A stretch of 32,018 bases of DNA. Source: Rubrivivax sp. (GTDB lineage Bacteria; Pseudomonadota; Gammaproteobacteria; Burkholderiales; Burkholderiaceae_C). The position numbers and the translations under genes are program-made. Numbering within the stretch: position 1 is the stretch's first letter; the number at the start of each line of letters is the position of its first letter. The notes beneath the pieces are model-generated. The model made no database searches and was not told where the DNA came from. It was given only the letters and a program-made list of their open reading frames with translations. Shown one piece after another: positions 16,199 through 24,955 of the stretch. The stretch is taken from contig JAHCKS010000064.1 in the NCBI GenBank assembly GCA_026125665.1, positions 1 to 32,018 of the forward strand. Direction: 5' to 3'.

Positions 16199-17089
16199 TC
16201 AGCCGCGCGGGGTGCGCTCGCAGCGCGCCCGCAGCCACGCCACGATGTCGGCTATGACCTGCTCGCGGTTCGTCTCGTTCAGGATCTCGTGGCGCGCGCC
16301 CGGGTACAGCGTGACGGTCACGTCGGCCAGGCCGGCTTCGCGGTAGCGCTGCCCGAGCAGTTGCAGCAGCGCCCCGCCGCCGGCCAGCGGGTCCGCATCG
16401 CCAGAGGCGATGAGCAGCGGCAGGCCGCTGCGAATGCCGGCCAGCGCCGCCGGGTCGGCCAGCCGGGCGGCGGGCGCGAACAGCATCGGGATCACGTCGT
16501 CGGGCACGGGCCAGCCGCACCAGGGGTCGGCCACGTAGGCATCGACCTCGGCCGCGTCGCGAGACAGCCACTCGTAGCCGGTGCGGTGTTCGAAGCCGGC
16601 GTTGAAGGCCTCCAGCCCCGCCGGCCCGTCGGCGGGCGCCTGCGCCATCGCCGCGACAAAGGCGTCCAGCGCCGTGGAGCCGGAAAGCACCGCGCCCGAC
16701 CACGTGGCCGAGTGCTCCAGCAGCGCCGCCTGCGCCGCGAACGAGCCCATCGAATGCCCGAACAGGAACAGCGGCAGCGCGCCGTGCTGTGCACGCAGCG
16801 CCGCGCCGAACTGCACGACGTCGGCGATGAGGCCGCTGAAGCCCGGCGCCCCGAAGCGGCCCAGCTCACCCCGGGCCGTGCGGCCATGGCCGCGGTGGTC
16901 GACGGCATGCACCACAAAGCCGGCGGCGTTGAGCGCATTCGCGAAGCGGGCGTAGCGCTGGCCATGCTCGGCCAGGCCATGGGCGAGCTGCACGACGCCC
17001 AGGGGCCGGGCCGGGACGGCGGTCCAGGCGTAGGTGGTGATCTCGGTGCCGTCGGCGGCGGAGGGGAAGGAGGAGGTGGTGGGGGTCAT
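16199..17089 (-). CDS. Alpha/beta hydrolase, monoacylglycerol-lipase-like (Hydrolase_4)
   Basis: A 296-residue protein from ATG 17089 (MTPTTSSFPS); earlier in-frame codons are unsupported. HGLAEH (residues 38-43) is the HG oxyanion motif typical of monoglyceride-lipase-like hydrolases. The nucleophile is Ser113 in GHSMGS, the acid is probably Asp231 or Asp233 in SGDADPL, and the base is His267 in GARHEIL. There is no signal peptide, so it is likely cytosolic. Its end converges on the binding-protein gene across 91 bp containing GC-rich palindromic sequence but no clear terminator. It stands alone, with no operator palindrome upstream, so it may not belong to the catabolic regulon. Confidence 0.88.
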   Translation of the reverse strand: MTPTTSSFPSAADGTEITTYAWTAVPARPLGVVQLAHGLAEHGQRYARFANALNAAGFVVHAVDHRGHGRTARGELGRFGAPGFSGLIADVVQFGAALRAQHGALPLFLFGHSMGSFAAQAALLEHSATWSGAVLSGSTALDAFVAAMAQAPADGPAGLEAFNAGFEHRTGYEWLSRDAAEVDAYVADPWCGWPVPDDVIPMLFAPAARLADPAALAGIRSGLPLLIASGDADPLAGGGALLQLLGQRYREAGLADVTVTLYPGARHEILNETNREQVIADIVAWLRARCERTPRG

Positions 17090-17311
17090 CGGGCCATGTT
17101 GGCACAGGGGCGGAGGGGCCGCGGTTGGGAAATCGAAGGGAGTTCGAGTGCTGATGCGAGGCAGGCAGGTTCGGACTGGTTGCGGTCGTTCGCCGACCAA
17201 CAGGTGGGCGACACGTCTTTAGTTCGGGGAGTACCCGACGTTGCGCCTGAGTCGCGCTGGGCAGCATCTCCGTCGAAAGAACGGTCATTCTTTAGCCGGC
17301 CCTATCCGACA

Positions 17312-19813
17312 TCAGACAGCGATCTGGATGGCCTGTGCCGTCTCAACCTTGAGCTGCACGGCCGCATAGAGGTCGGCCTCCACTTCGGGCGCCTCGATCG
17401 AAACGAGCAGCGCATACCGCGCGGTTCGCTCGGCACGGCCAAGCACCGGGCGGTTGCGCCACCAGCCCATCGCCGGATAGATCGCGATCTGGCCGCGCTG
17501 CGCGAGTTCGGCGGTCGACCCGCTCCAGGTGTCGCTGAGCAACGATCCGCGGCGCCGCAAGCGATCGCCGATGAACCACTGCGGATCCCCGGGGCCCTGT
17601 GCCGGAAGACCCACCTCTTCGTCGCGCGCGCGGGCGTTGACGCGCGCCCTGAATGCAGCTTCGGTCTCTAGCGGCCGGCGCACTGCAAAGCGCAGAGCGT
17701 GGGACTGATAGGCGTACTTGTCGGCCAGCCCGCGCTCGCCCGGATTGGGCTCGATGAAGTACGACAGCGTGACCCGCAGCGTCACCGGCGTTTCGCCGAG
17801 ACTCTCGAGTACTTCGATCGGCCAGGGCAACGCGTGCAGGTGCATGTCTCGCGTCTTTATGCCCTTGTCGGTTCGTTCGTAGGGCTGCAGTCGGTCCTGA
17901 ACCAGCAGCGTGAGCGAGTTCGACGCGCTCGCGAGCGCACGCCTGGGGTCGGGCACGCCATAGCCGCAGTGCCGCAGCAGTTGGGTCAGGCTGATGCGCG
18001 TCTTCTGTGGGCCGAGGTAGTCCTCAAGCATGCGGGGTGTCCAACGTGCCGAATGAACCAGGAGACCGCGCACCGTCTCGGGCCACAACGTCGGATAGGC
18101 GGCCCAAATCTCGGCGGCCAACTTGGAGGCCAGCGCGGTAGCAGCACTCGTGGCGCGCGAGGTCGTGAAGCTCCTAACCTGCGGCTGATGATCCGTTGTC
18201 AGCAGCGATAGGCTGGGCATCGTGCAAGCGAAGCCGCCAGAGTCAATGGCGGCATTGCCACCCTCCATCACGATGTCGGGTTTGAAGGGCCAGTCCCTGG
18301 ACCAGGTGGCCGAGGTGGTCGTGAAGGGGCTCAAACCGTCGACGGGGGCCACCGGCCTAAAGTCGTCGGTGTCGGGCTCGGTGATGTTGGTGAGCTGGGA
18401 AAACGCACCAACCGTGATCGCGTTCCACGCCTGGGCCGGATCGTGGGCGCTGTTGGTGGTCAGGCTGGCGGGGTAGTTGGACCAGGCATGGTTGTCCGGC
18501 GTATTGCCCGCCGACAGCAGAAACAGCCGCGGTGCGGCACCCTCGTCGTCAAAGTCAGCCGCCAAGCGATCGATCGCGGACGACCACGAAGAGGGACGTC
18601 CGCGGTCGCGCCCATCGGTGGCGGTGACGGACATGCTGAAGACGCGGCGTCGATCGATCGCGGTGACCTCGACACGCGCCACGGCCTCGCTGGTCAGGTC
18701 TCCGTACGACTCGCCCTTGTTGCCGCCGGGTTGCTCGAGGATCTTCACCGACTCGAGGCGGTGCCCAACGAGCAAGTCGCTGTCGTCGGCGAGGGCTAGG
18801 GTCAGATCACCCAACAGCGCCAAGCCGGCGAGCTCAGTGCCATGCCCATTGTGGTCGTCGACCTGCCACGCCGGCTCGAGCGTATGCAGATCGGCATCAC
18901 CGACAAAGGACGCAAGCAGCGGGTGGGCGTTGTTCACGCCGGTGTCCATCAACGTGACATAGGGGCAGTCGCCGTCCTGCGCGACGCCGACGAGGCGATC
19001 GGCCAACTCGTCGGCCCACCTTTGCTGTTCATCGGCGGCCATTGCATCGAAGAAGTCGGCGGTGTCCTTGGCACGACGCAACTCCGCGATGGCGTTCAGG
19101 ACGAGCGGCGCCTGCAGGAGCTGCGCGCGCGAGCCGTGCAGCAGGACGATCGAGCGTTCGGGAAAGTGCAATGCGCGTTCGCGGGTCTGCAGGCCCGCGA
19201 GTTCGGCTAAGCGCCGAAAGTCGTCGATGGCTTGTTGGCGGTGCGCACCAGCGGGCAGCCAGGCCTCCCACCAGATCGCGGCGCCGTCCTCTGCAGGCAG
19301 GACCGCTGGATCGTCGGTCCAAATCGAGTCGAAGGTGGCCACCCGAACCGCACGCACGGCATCGACCAGGCGTTGGTTGTCGCGCGGATGGCCGCGGCTG
19401 TCCTTGCGCTCAGCGACATAGTCCTCGAGTAGGCGCTCGAAGTGGGTCAACTTACCCTCTGGCACGAAGACTGTAGCCAGCACTTGGCCACCAGCGGCGC
19501 GGACGTTCATCAGCTCGATGCCGCTGCGGTCGCGGGCAAGGCGCTCAGCGGCCAGCTCGACACCGGGCATGCTCTCGAACTCGATCTGTACACCGATCGC
19601 GGTTTGCACGTTGGCCTGCCGCTGCTCGGCCACCCGAGCGACCTGGGTCTGCGCCACCTGCACAAACTGCGCCCTCAACGCGGCGGCATGCCGCGCCCGG
19701 TCCTGCGCTGGTACTGCCGTCTTGATGCCGCCACCGGCAGACGGGGAGGTGAAGGGTTCGGTGGTGCGGGTGTTGCCCAGGACCAGATGCGGCCGCGACG
19801 ATGGATCGGGCAT
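17312..19813 (-). CDS. ietS: IetS-like subtilisin-type (S8) serine protease
   Basis: An 833-residue protein from ATG 19813, 18 bp after the AAA+ ATPase gene. The S8 catalytic residues are visible: Asp290 in LMDTGVN, His324 in NGHGTELAG, the oxyanion Asn437 in SAGN and Ser556 in SRATSAATA. The Ser motif is ATSAA in place of the common GTSMA. A roughly 270-residue N-terminal region with a charged helical segment (about 35-70) precedes the protease domain, and a roughly 230-residue C-terminal domain follows. There is no signal peptide, so it should act in the cytoplasm. Pairing with an adjacent AAA+ ATPase is the hallmark of IetAS, described as a plasmid-stability system on an Agrobacterium Ti plasmid and later reported to protect against phage. 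GC content is visibly lower than in flanking genes, which suggests transfer. Confidence 0.85.
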   Translation of the reverse strand: MPDPSSRPHLVLGNTRTTEPFTSPSAGGGIKTAVPAQDRARHAAALRAQFVQVAQTQVARVAEQRQANVQTAIGVQIEFESMPGVELAAERLARDRSGIELMNVRAAGGQVLATVFVPEGKLTHFERLLEDYVAERKDSRGHPRDNQRLVDAVRAVRVATFDSIWTDDPAVLPAEDGAAIWWEAWLPAGAHRQQAIDDFRRLAELAGLQTRERALHFPERSIVLLHGSRAQLLQAPLVLNAIAELRRAKDTADFFDAMAADEQQRWADELADRLVGVAQDGDCPYVTLMDTGVNNAHPLLASFVGDADLHTLEPAWQVDDHNGHGTELAGLALLGDLTLALADDSDLLVGHRLESVKILEQPGGNKGESYGDLTSEAVARVEVTAIDRRRVFSMSVTATDGRDRGRPSSWSSAIDRLAADFDDEGAAPRLFLLSAGNTPDNHAWSNYPASLTTNSAHDPAQAWNAITVGAFSQLTNITEPDTDDFRPVAPVDGLSPFTTTSATWSRDWPFKPDIVMEGGNAAIDSGGFACTMPSLSLLTTDHQPQVRSFTTSRATSAATALASKLAAEIWAAYPTLWPETVRGLLVHSARWTPRMLEDYLGPQKTRISLTQLLRHCGYGVPDPRRALASASNSLTLLVQDRLQPYERTDKGIKTRDMHLHALPWPIEVLESLGETPVTLRVTLSYFIEPNPGERGLADKYAYQSHALRFAVRRPLETEAAFRARVNARARDEEVGLPAQGPGDPQWFIGDRLRRRGSLLSDTWSGSTAELAQRGQIAIYPAMGWWRNRPVLGRAERTARYALLVSIEAPEVEADLYAAVQLKVETAQAIQIAV

Positions 19814-19831
19814 GCGTGGGCCGGGCGCTGT

Positions 19832-20833
19832 TTACGGTCGCGTGGCGCTAGGCGTGCGCTGCCTGACTTGCTGGCGCTGGGCGAGCAACTCGATCAGCAC
19901 CTCAGGCGCGACCGTGTCCTGGTCAGCCATCACCGCGTCCTTGATGCAATCACTGATCGCCCGCGTGATCTCAGCGTGGCTCAGGCCAGTGGCTGCGCTC
20001 ACCAGCTCATCCATGCGCTTGGCTGGGCGAATGTACTTGCCCAAGCGCACCCGGAACAGCTCGCGGATCTCTTCGCTACTAGGCACGTGGTACTCGATGA
20101 CGTCATCGAAGCGCCTAAAGAGTGCCTGATCAAGGATCTCAGGGTGATTGGTCGCAGCCACGATCACGCTGTTGGAGTCGTCCTGTTCGATCATCAGCAG
20201 GAAGCTGTTGAGGATGCGACGGATTTCGCCAACGTCATTCGACAGGCCGCGGTGGCCGCCGATGGCGTCGAACTCGTCGAAGAAGTACACGCCGCGCGTG
20301 AGCTTCACGGCGTCGAATACCTGTCGCAGCTTGGCCGCCGTCTCGCCCATGAACTTGGTGATCAGCGCATCCAGCCGGACGACGAACAGCGCGATGCCCA
20401 GTTCGCCGGCGAGCGCGGCTGCAGTCATGGTCTTGCCGGTGCCCGAGGGGCCGACAAGCAAGAGCTTGCGCCGCGGATGAAGTCCGTGACCCTGCAGCTT
20501 GCTGATGTGGCGTTGCTCCTTGAGCACGCGCTGCAGACTTTTTGCCACGGCGGGCGCCAACACCATCTGACCCAGACGCTGGCTCGGGTACGACACGCTC
20601 AACAAACCAGCCAGATCGCCCTTGGGCCGGATTAGCGGGATCGGCGCGGCCGAGCCATTGGCTGGGCGGCGAGCCTTGGCCGCATCGATCAGCTCCCGCA
20701 ACTCCTCGGCGAGGCGGCCGTGGCCTTGCTTGGCCTCGTGGGCAGCCATCTGCATCGCCACGGCGAAGAAGTGGCGATCGTCGCCTTCCGCGTGGGATCG
20801 CAGCAGCGCCTTCAGTTGCTCAGCGGTGGCCAT
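19832..20833 (-). CDS. ietA: IetA-like AAA+ ATPase
   Basis: A 333-residue protein from ATG 20833 (MATAEQLKAL); an alternative ATG at 20872 adds 13 residues that do not look like this family. An N-terminal helical region (1-60) precedes the AAA module. Walker A is GPSGTGKT (128-135), Walker B is VYFFDEFD (182-189), sensor 1 is in ATN (227-229), and the arginine fingers are in FRRFD (240-241). All catalytic elements are intact. It belongs to the FtsH/CDC48-related central AAA type. It is transcribed first, with the protease gene 18 bp downstream. The ATPase probably unfolds or presents proteins to the protease, or restrains it; that is inference. A hand count of 20161-20220 gives 33 of 60 G/C, against 46 of 60 at 24841-24900. 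Confidence 0.86.
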   Translation of the reverse strand: MATAEQLKALLRSHAEGDDRHFFAVAMQMAAHEAKQGHGRLAEELRELIDAAKARRPANGSAAPIPLIRPKGDLAGLLSVSYPSQRLGQMVLAPAVAKSLQRVLKEQRHISKLQGHGLHPRRKLLLVGPSGTGKTMTAAALAGELGIALFVVRLDALITKFMGETAAKLRQVFDAVKLTRGVYFFDEFDAIGGHRGLSNDVGEIRRILNSFLLMIEQDDSNSVIVAATNHPEILDQALFRRFDDVIEYHVPSSEEIRELFRVRLGKYIRPAKRMDELVSAATGLSHAEITRAISDCIKDAVMADQDTVAPEVLIELLAQRQQVRQRTPSATRP

Positions 20834-21192
20834 GATTAGTCTATTGTCCAGCACCGCGCCGCAGTTCGCCATGTCGCTGGCCCAAGGTAGGTCGAGAACT
20901 CATGTGACAAGCCGACTTCTCCAGATGGTCGCCATGAATGCTGGCGATGTCCGTCACTTGTGAGGTCTTGCCGACGCGCGGCGATTGGTGAATTGCCGGT
21001 GCGGGCCGCATCACCGACGTTCGGTCGGCCAACCTCCATTGTTCCCTTGTGGCCGGTCGTGTGACTCCGGTCGTCGGCAGCGAATGCCCGCTACCGCTGC
21101 AGTGCCGACCCCCCAACGCGCCTCAGCGCCCACCACAAGTGCCTCGGCCCATGCAGCCCAGTGGTCGCCCGCGCCTCGCTAGCATGCACCCC
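20834..21192. other. Intergenic region upstream of ietA and the thioredoxin gene
   Basis: About 360 bp with no convincing gene. The open frames here (for example on the minus strand at 20841-21116) have no recognisable product and conflict in frame. A small hairpin, CCGAC-GTTCG-GTCGG, lies near 21014-21028. The region should hold the ietA promoter (minus strand), but I could not find a clear -35/-10 pair. Its composition is intermediate between the island and the host, so it may contain the island's right edge. Confidence 0.4.
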
Positions 21193-21522
21193 ATGTCCAC
21201 CCCTTTCGAGACCACCGAGCCAACCCGCGCCGACATCGACGCCCGCCGCGGCCCCCTGTTGCTGGAGTTCGGCAGCCCTACCTGCGGCTACTGCCGTCGC
21301 GCGCAGCCGCTGGTGGAGGAGGCGCTGGCCGCGTCGCCCGGCGTGCCGCACGTCAAGGTGGCCGACGGGCCCGGGCAGCCGCTCGGCCGCTCGTTCCGCG
21401 TGACGCTGTGGCCGACGCTCGTGTTCCTGCGCGACGGCGTCGAGCAGGCGCGGGCCGTGCGGCCGCAGTCGGTGGGCGAGATCGCCGAGGGGCTGCGGCG
21501 CGCGCTCGGCGCGCCGGCGTAG
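21193..21522 (+). CDS. Thioredoxin-family protein
   Basis: A 109-residue cytoplasmic thioredoxin-fold protein. The redox site is Cys31-Gly-Tyr-Cys34 in SPTCGYCRR; true thioredoxins have CGPC, and CGYC is closer to glutaredoxin/disulfide-reductase types. The cis-Pro follows in LWPTLVF. The start is uncertain: ATGs lie at 21184 and 21193 and neither has a Shine-Dalgarno. A TAGCAT hexamer at 21180-21185 could be a -10 that would place the transcript start at the 21193 ATG, making a leaderless mRNA. The gene converges on cutA across the second 161-bp repeat. Confidence 0.85.
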   Translation: MSTPFETTEPTRADIDARRGPLLLEFGSPTCGYCRRAQPLVEEALAASPGVPHVKVADGPGQPLGRSFRVTLWPTLVFLRDGVEQARAVRPQSVGEIAEGLRRALGAPA

Positions 21523-21530
21523 CGCGCGTC

Positions 21531-21691
21531 AGGGGCTGAGAGTTTTTCGAGCGTGCCCGAGCAGCGCGCCAGAAGGCGCCCGATCTAGGCGCAAATGCGA
21601 GCCATAGCGGGGCCTATGGCGAGCATTTGCAACGACGAGCGGGCGTCTTCTGGCGTGATGAGCGGGCATGATCGAAAGACTCTCAGCCCCT
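21531..21691 (+). repeat. 161-bp quasi-palindromic repeat, copy B
   Basis: The outer arms 21531-21551 and 21671-21691 are complementary at 19 of 21 positions. The inner arms also pair, around ACGCCAGAAGACGCCCG and CGGGCGTCTTCTGGCGTG. A central hairpin is built on GCCATAG/CTATGGC at 21601-21620. The core, including GAGCATTTGCAACGACGAGC, is identical to the reverse complement of copy A over that stretch. The arms have a different sequence from copy A but remain self-complementary. The right end touches the cutA stop codon, as copy A's left end touches the patatin-like gene's stop. Confidence 0.8.
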
Positions 21692-22008
21692 CAGCCCGCG
21701 GTTTCGCGCAGCACCCAGTCGCGGTAGGCGTTGCTCGCCTCGGCCACCTGCAGCGTCCACAGCGCCGGAAGGTCGTAGGGGTGCAGCTCGAGGATCAACG
21801 CGCGCAGCGCCGGCGCTGCGGCTTCGCTCGTCTTGAAGGTCAGGCGGCGCTCGGCCTCGTGCTGCACGGCGCCTTGCCAGCGGTAGACGCTCGCGATCAT
21901 CTCGATGTGCACGCAGGCGGCGAGCCGCCGCTCGACCGCCGCATCGGCCAGGCGCCGCGCGTCGGCCTCCTCGGCGACGGTGGTGCACACGGCGAGCAGC
22001 TTCGCCAT
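21691..22008 (-). CDS. cutA: CutA1 divalent-cation tolerance protein
   Basis: A 105-residue protein from ATG 22008 (MAKLLAVCTT). It shows the CutA1 hallmarks: an AEARRLA-like N-terminal helix (EEADARRLADAAVERRLAACV), the W of VYRWQG, the FKTS strand and HPYDLPAL near the C-terminus. CutA1 is a trimeric ferredoxin-like protein associated with copper and divalent-ion tolerance; its molecular function is still debated. The length is normal. It lies 8 bp after the VOC gene, so the two are probably cotranscribed. A longer open frame upstream of this start covers the VOC and isomerase genes and is a shadow. Confidence 0.95.
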   Translation of the reverse strand: MAKLLAVCTTVAEEADARRLADAAVERRLAACVHIEMIASVYRWQGAVQHEAERRLTFKTSEAAAPALRALILELHPYDLPALWTLQVAEASNAYRDWVLRETAG

Positions 22009-22016
22009 CGCGTGCG

Positions 22017-22388
22017 TCAGACGTGCTGGTCGAAGAGGATCGGGTTGCCGTCGGGGTCGGTGACGACGAAGTGCGCCGGCCCGCTGCCCGCTTCGTCGGC
22101 GGGCGTGGCCGGCACGATGCCCTGTGCCTTCAGCCGGCGCTGCAGCTCGCGCACGTCGGTGAACTGCGCCAGCTTGTTGCACTCGGCATCCCAGCCCGGG
22201 TTGAAGGTCAGCATGTTCTTCTCGAACATGCCCTGGAACAGGCCGAGGGTGGTGCCGGCGTTGCGCATGATCAGGTAGTTGTGCGCCGGGTCGCCGCCGT
22301 AGACGGTGAAGCCGAGTGCCTCGTAGAAGCGGCGCGAGGCGGCGAGGTCCTTGACGGCGAGGCTGAGCGAGAAGGTGCCGAGTTCCAT
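22017..22388 (-). CDS. VOC-family (glyoxalase/bleomycin-resistance fold) protein
   Basis: A 123-residue protein from ATG 22388 ([25 protein letters not shown]), the standard first beta-alpha unit of a single-domain VOC protein. The second half shows [15 protein letters not shown], the usual C-terminal strand pair. The metal-site positions are not all obvious, because the first strand carries Ser where many enzymes have His. It may be an enzyme or a binding protein, and no substrate can be given. A longer N-terminal extension from an upstream ATG is possible but looks like low-complexity intergenic translation. It is followed by cutA after 8 bp. Confidence 0.87.
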   Translation of the reverse strand: MELGTFSLSLAVKDLAASRRFYEALGFTVYGGDPAHNYLIMRNAGTTLGLFQGMFEKNMLTFNPGWDAECNKLAQFTDVRELQRRLKAQGIVPATPADEAGSGPAHFVVTDPDGNPILFDQHV

Positions 22389-22532
22389 GGGCGAAGGGGC
22401 GTGGGTGATGGGAAGGGCGGGAAGGGCGCGGCGTCGGTTCGCGCAGCGGCGTGGCGCGGGTCGCTTGCACCGCGGCCTGTGAACGATCGGCCGCACGGCG
22501 CGGCTTGTCAATCGCGCGTCGCCCGGGGCGCC

Positions 22533-23447
22533 TCAGCCGCCTGCCGCGCCGCCCTCTTCGAGCAGGCCTTGCACGTACGCGGCGGCCCACGCCGCGCAAC
22601 CCGGGCCGTCGGGCCGGTAGTCGAACGGCTCCATCGCCAGCCAGCCCGCGTAGCCCTGGCGCTGCAGCGCGGCCAGGATGGGCCCGAAGCGCATCGCGCC
22701 CTGGCCGGGGGCGCGGCGGTTCGGGTCGTTGAGCTGCACGTGGGCGAGCAGCCCGCTCGGCCACCAGCGGTCGATCAGCGCCGGCAGCGGCTCGCTCTCG
22801 GTGGCGCCGGCGGAGCAGGTGTCGAGCATCGTGCGCAGGCCCGGCAATGCCGCGGCGCGCACGATCGCCGCGGCTTCGGCGACGGTGTTGACGACGCTCG
22901 TCTGGTCGTGCGAGAGGGGCTCGATGCAGTAGACGAGGCCGCGCGTGCCGGCGCGTTCGCCGGCGCGCGCCCAGGCCGCCGTGGCGCGCGCCAGCGCGTC
23001 GGCGTGCGGCTGGCCCGGCTGCGGGTTGCGCTGCGCCGGCGAGCCGTGCACGAGGTAGCGGCCGCCCATCGCCGCGCACAGGTCGACGAGCCGCGCCAGC
23101 ACGTCGGCCGTGCGCGCCTGCACCGCGGCGTCGGGGTGGCTGATCGAGAGCCCCTTGGGCGCCACCAGCAGCCAGTGCAGCCCGGTGACGGCGAGGCCGT
23201 GGTCGGCGGCGATGGCGGCGAAGCGCCGCGCGTCGGCCTCGCCGAGCTGCGTCGGGTCTTCGGCGAGCGTGAAGGGCGCCACTTCGAGGCCACGGTAGCC
23301 GAGCGCTGCGGCGTAGGCACACTGCCGCTCGAACGGCCAGGGCGCCAGCACCTCGTTGCACAGCGCCAGGCGGGTGGCCATGGGCGTGCTGGCGCCGGTG
23401 CTGCCTGCAAGGCCGCCACTCGCCGCCGGCATCGTGTCGCCGCTCAC
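22533..23447 (-). CDS. Sugar phosphate isomerase/epimerase family TIM barrel, coupled to tctA
   Basis: A 304-residue protein. The GTG start at 23447 overlaps the tctA stop as GTGA and has GGGGAG 7 nt upstream, which favours it over the ATGs at 23432 and 23381, although homology-like sequence begins only at the latter (MATRLALCNE). Metal-ligand positions are visible: Glu176 in CIEPLSH, Asp209 in MLDTCSA, His236 in HVQLNDPN and Glu273 in AMEPFDY. It belongs to the same superfamily as the protein at 1547-2470 but is a distant paralogue. Its coupling to a tripartite carboxylate transporter suggests that it acts on the transported compound or its product. It is probably cytoplasmic and metal-dependent. 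Confidence 0.85.
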   Translation of the reverse strand: MSGDTMPAASGGLAGSTGASTPMATRLALCNEVLAPWPFERQCAYAAALGYRGLEVAPFTLAEDPTQLGEADARRFAAIAADHGLAVTGLHWLLVAPKGLSISHPDAAVQARTADVLARLVDLCAAMGGRYLVHGSPAQRNPQPGQPHADALARATAAWARAGERAGTRGLVYCIEPLSHDQTSVVNTVAEAAAIVRAAALPGLRTMLDTCSAGATESEPLPALIDRWWPSGLLAHVQLNDPNRRAPGQGAMRFGPILAALQRQGYAGWLAMEPFDYRPDGPGCAAWAAAYVQGLLEEGGAAGG

Positions 23448-24952
23448 ACCGCAGCTCCCCGGCGCACCCGCTGCCTCGCCCACCAGCGGCGCACGAACGG
23501 CACCTGCGAGAGCAGCATCAACGCCACCAGCAGCGCCAGCACGGCGCTGATCGGCCGCGTGAAGAACGGCAGCAAGCTGCCGTCGGAAAGCACGAGGCCG
23601 CGGCGCAGCGACTTGTCGACGATCTCGCCGAGCACAAGCCCCAGCACGAACGGCGCCACCGGGTAGCCCTGGCGGCGCAGCAGGAAACAGACGAGACCGG
23701 TGCCGAGCATCACCCACACGTCGAAGAGGCGCTGCGCGATCGACCACGCGCCGAGCACGCAGAGCACGAAGATGATGGGCATGATGATCTCGCGCGGCAC
23801 CGCCAGCACGCGCAGCAGCGGCCGCACGAGCACGAGGCCGTAGACGAGGATGGCCAGCGTGGCGACGATGGTGATGCCGACCACGGTGTAGACGAACTGC
23901 GGCTGCGTCGTCATCAGCATCGGCCCGGGCTGCGCGCCGTGGATGATCATCGCCGCCATCAGCACCGCCGCCGGCGCCGAGCCGGGGATGCCGAGCGCGA
24001 GCGCCGGGATCAGCGCGCCAGGAATCGCGGCGTTGTCACCGGTCTCGGCGGCGATGAGGCCTTCCACCGAGCCCTGGCCGAACTGCTCCTTCTCGCGGCT
24101 GGCGCGGCGCGCGGCGGCATACGACGACCACGCCGCCATGTCCTCGCCCACACCGGGCAGCACGCCCATGGAGACGCCGATGAAACCCGAGCGCAGCATC
24201 GTGCGCCAGTAGCGCGCCAGGTCGGCCAGGCGCGGCAGCACCGAGTCGACCGAGGCGCGCACGGCGGCGCGCCGCGGCTGGCTCATCACGGTCAGCACCT
24301 CGGCGAAGCCGAAGGCGCCGACGAGCGCCGGAATGAGCGCGATGCCGCCGGTGAGCGCGTTCTCGCCGAACGTGAACCGCGGGTGTGCGTGGATCGGGTC
24401 CAGGCCGATGGTGGCCGTGAAGATGCCGAGCAGGCCCATCAGCCAGCCCTTCAGCGGCTCGCTGCCGGTGAGCGTGCCCGACAGCATCACGCCGACCATG
24501 CCGAGCCAGAAGAACTCGAAGGCGCCGAAACGCAGCGCCGTCTCCGCCAAGAGCGGCGTGAACATCGCCAGGCACAACACGCCGAAGAGCGAGCCGGCGA
24601 CCGAGCCGGTGGTGGCGATGCCCATCGCGCGGCCGGCCTGGCCCTTGCGCGCGAGCATGTGGCCGTCCAGGCAGGCGGCGGCGTTGGCCGCGGTGCCCGG
24701 GATGTTCAGCAGGATCGCCGTGCGGCTGCCGCCGTAGATGGCGCCGACGTAGACGCACACGAGCACGAGGATGGCGTCGGTGGGCGCCATCTTGATGGTG
24801 AGCGTGGTGAAGAGCGCGACGCCGAGCGTGGCCGAAAGCCCGGGCAGCAGGCCGATGAGGATGCCGGCGAGCGTGGCGCCGAGCGCGTAGGCGAGCTGCC
24901 ACGGCCCGGCGAGGCCGGCCAGCGCGGCGGCGAGGTGGCCGAGGCCTTCCAT
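23444..24952 (-). CDS. tctA: Tripartite tricarboxylate transporter permease, TctA family
   Basis: A 502-residue inner-membrane protein from ATG 24952 with about 11-12 hydrophobic segments. Family motifs include GLLPGLSATLGVALF and the ILLNIPGTAANAAACLDG region near residues 80-96, and a second internal copy appears as GVLPGVGEDMAAW and ALALGIPGSAPAA. TctA is the large channel-like subunit that works with TctB and a periplasmic TctC/Bug protein, importing carboxylates with a cation gradient. It lies 3 bp after tctB and overlaps the isomerase gene by GTGA. The length is normal and it looks complete. Confidence 0.94.
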   Translation of the reverse strand: MEGLGHLAAALAGLAGPWQLAYALGATLAGILIGLLPGLSATLGVALFTTLTIKMAPTDAILVLVCVYVGAIYGGSRTAILLNIPGTAANAAACLDGHMLARKGQAGRAMGIATTGSVAGSLFGVLCLAMFTPLLAETALRFGAFEFFWLGMVGVMLSGTLTGSEPLKGWLMGLLGIFTATIGLDPIHAHPRFTFGENALTGGIALIPALVGAFGFAEVLTVMSQPRRAAVRASVDSVLPRLADLARYWRTMLRSGFIGVSMGVLPGVGEDMAAWSSYAAARRASREKEQFGQGSVEGLIAAETGDNAAIPGALIPALALGIPGSAPAAVLMAAMIIHGAQPGPMLMTTQPQFVYTVVGITIVATLAILVYGLVLVRPLLRVLAVPREIIMPIIFVLCVLGAWSIAQRLFDVWVMLGTGLVCFLLRRQGYPVAPFVLGLVLGEIVDKSLRRGLVLSDGSLLPFFTRPISAVLALLVALMLLSQVPFVRRWWARQRVRRGAAV

Positions 24953-24955
24953 CGA

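Noticed and set aside
20987-20993. GGTGAAT half-site between ietA and the thioredoxin gene
   Set aside because: The sequence 4 bp upstream (GCGCGGC) bears no resemblance to the other half, so this is a chance 7-mer.
17180-21030. Small GTTCG-loop hairpins on both sides of ietAS as possible attachment or insertion repeats
   Set aside because: The left (around 17184-17202) and right (around 21014-21028) copies share only a few bases in a row. There is no clean direct repeat, integrase or transposase, so they cannot be called att sites.
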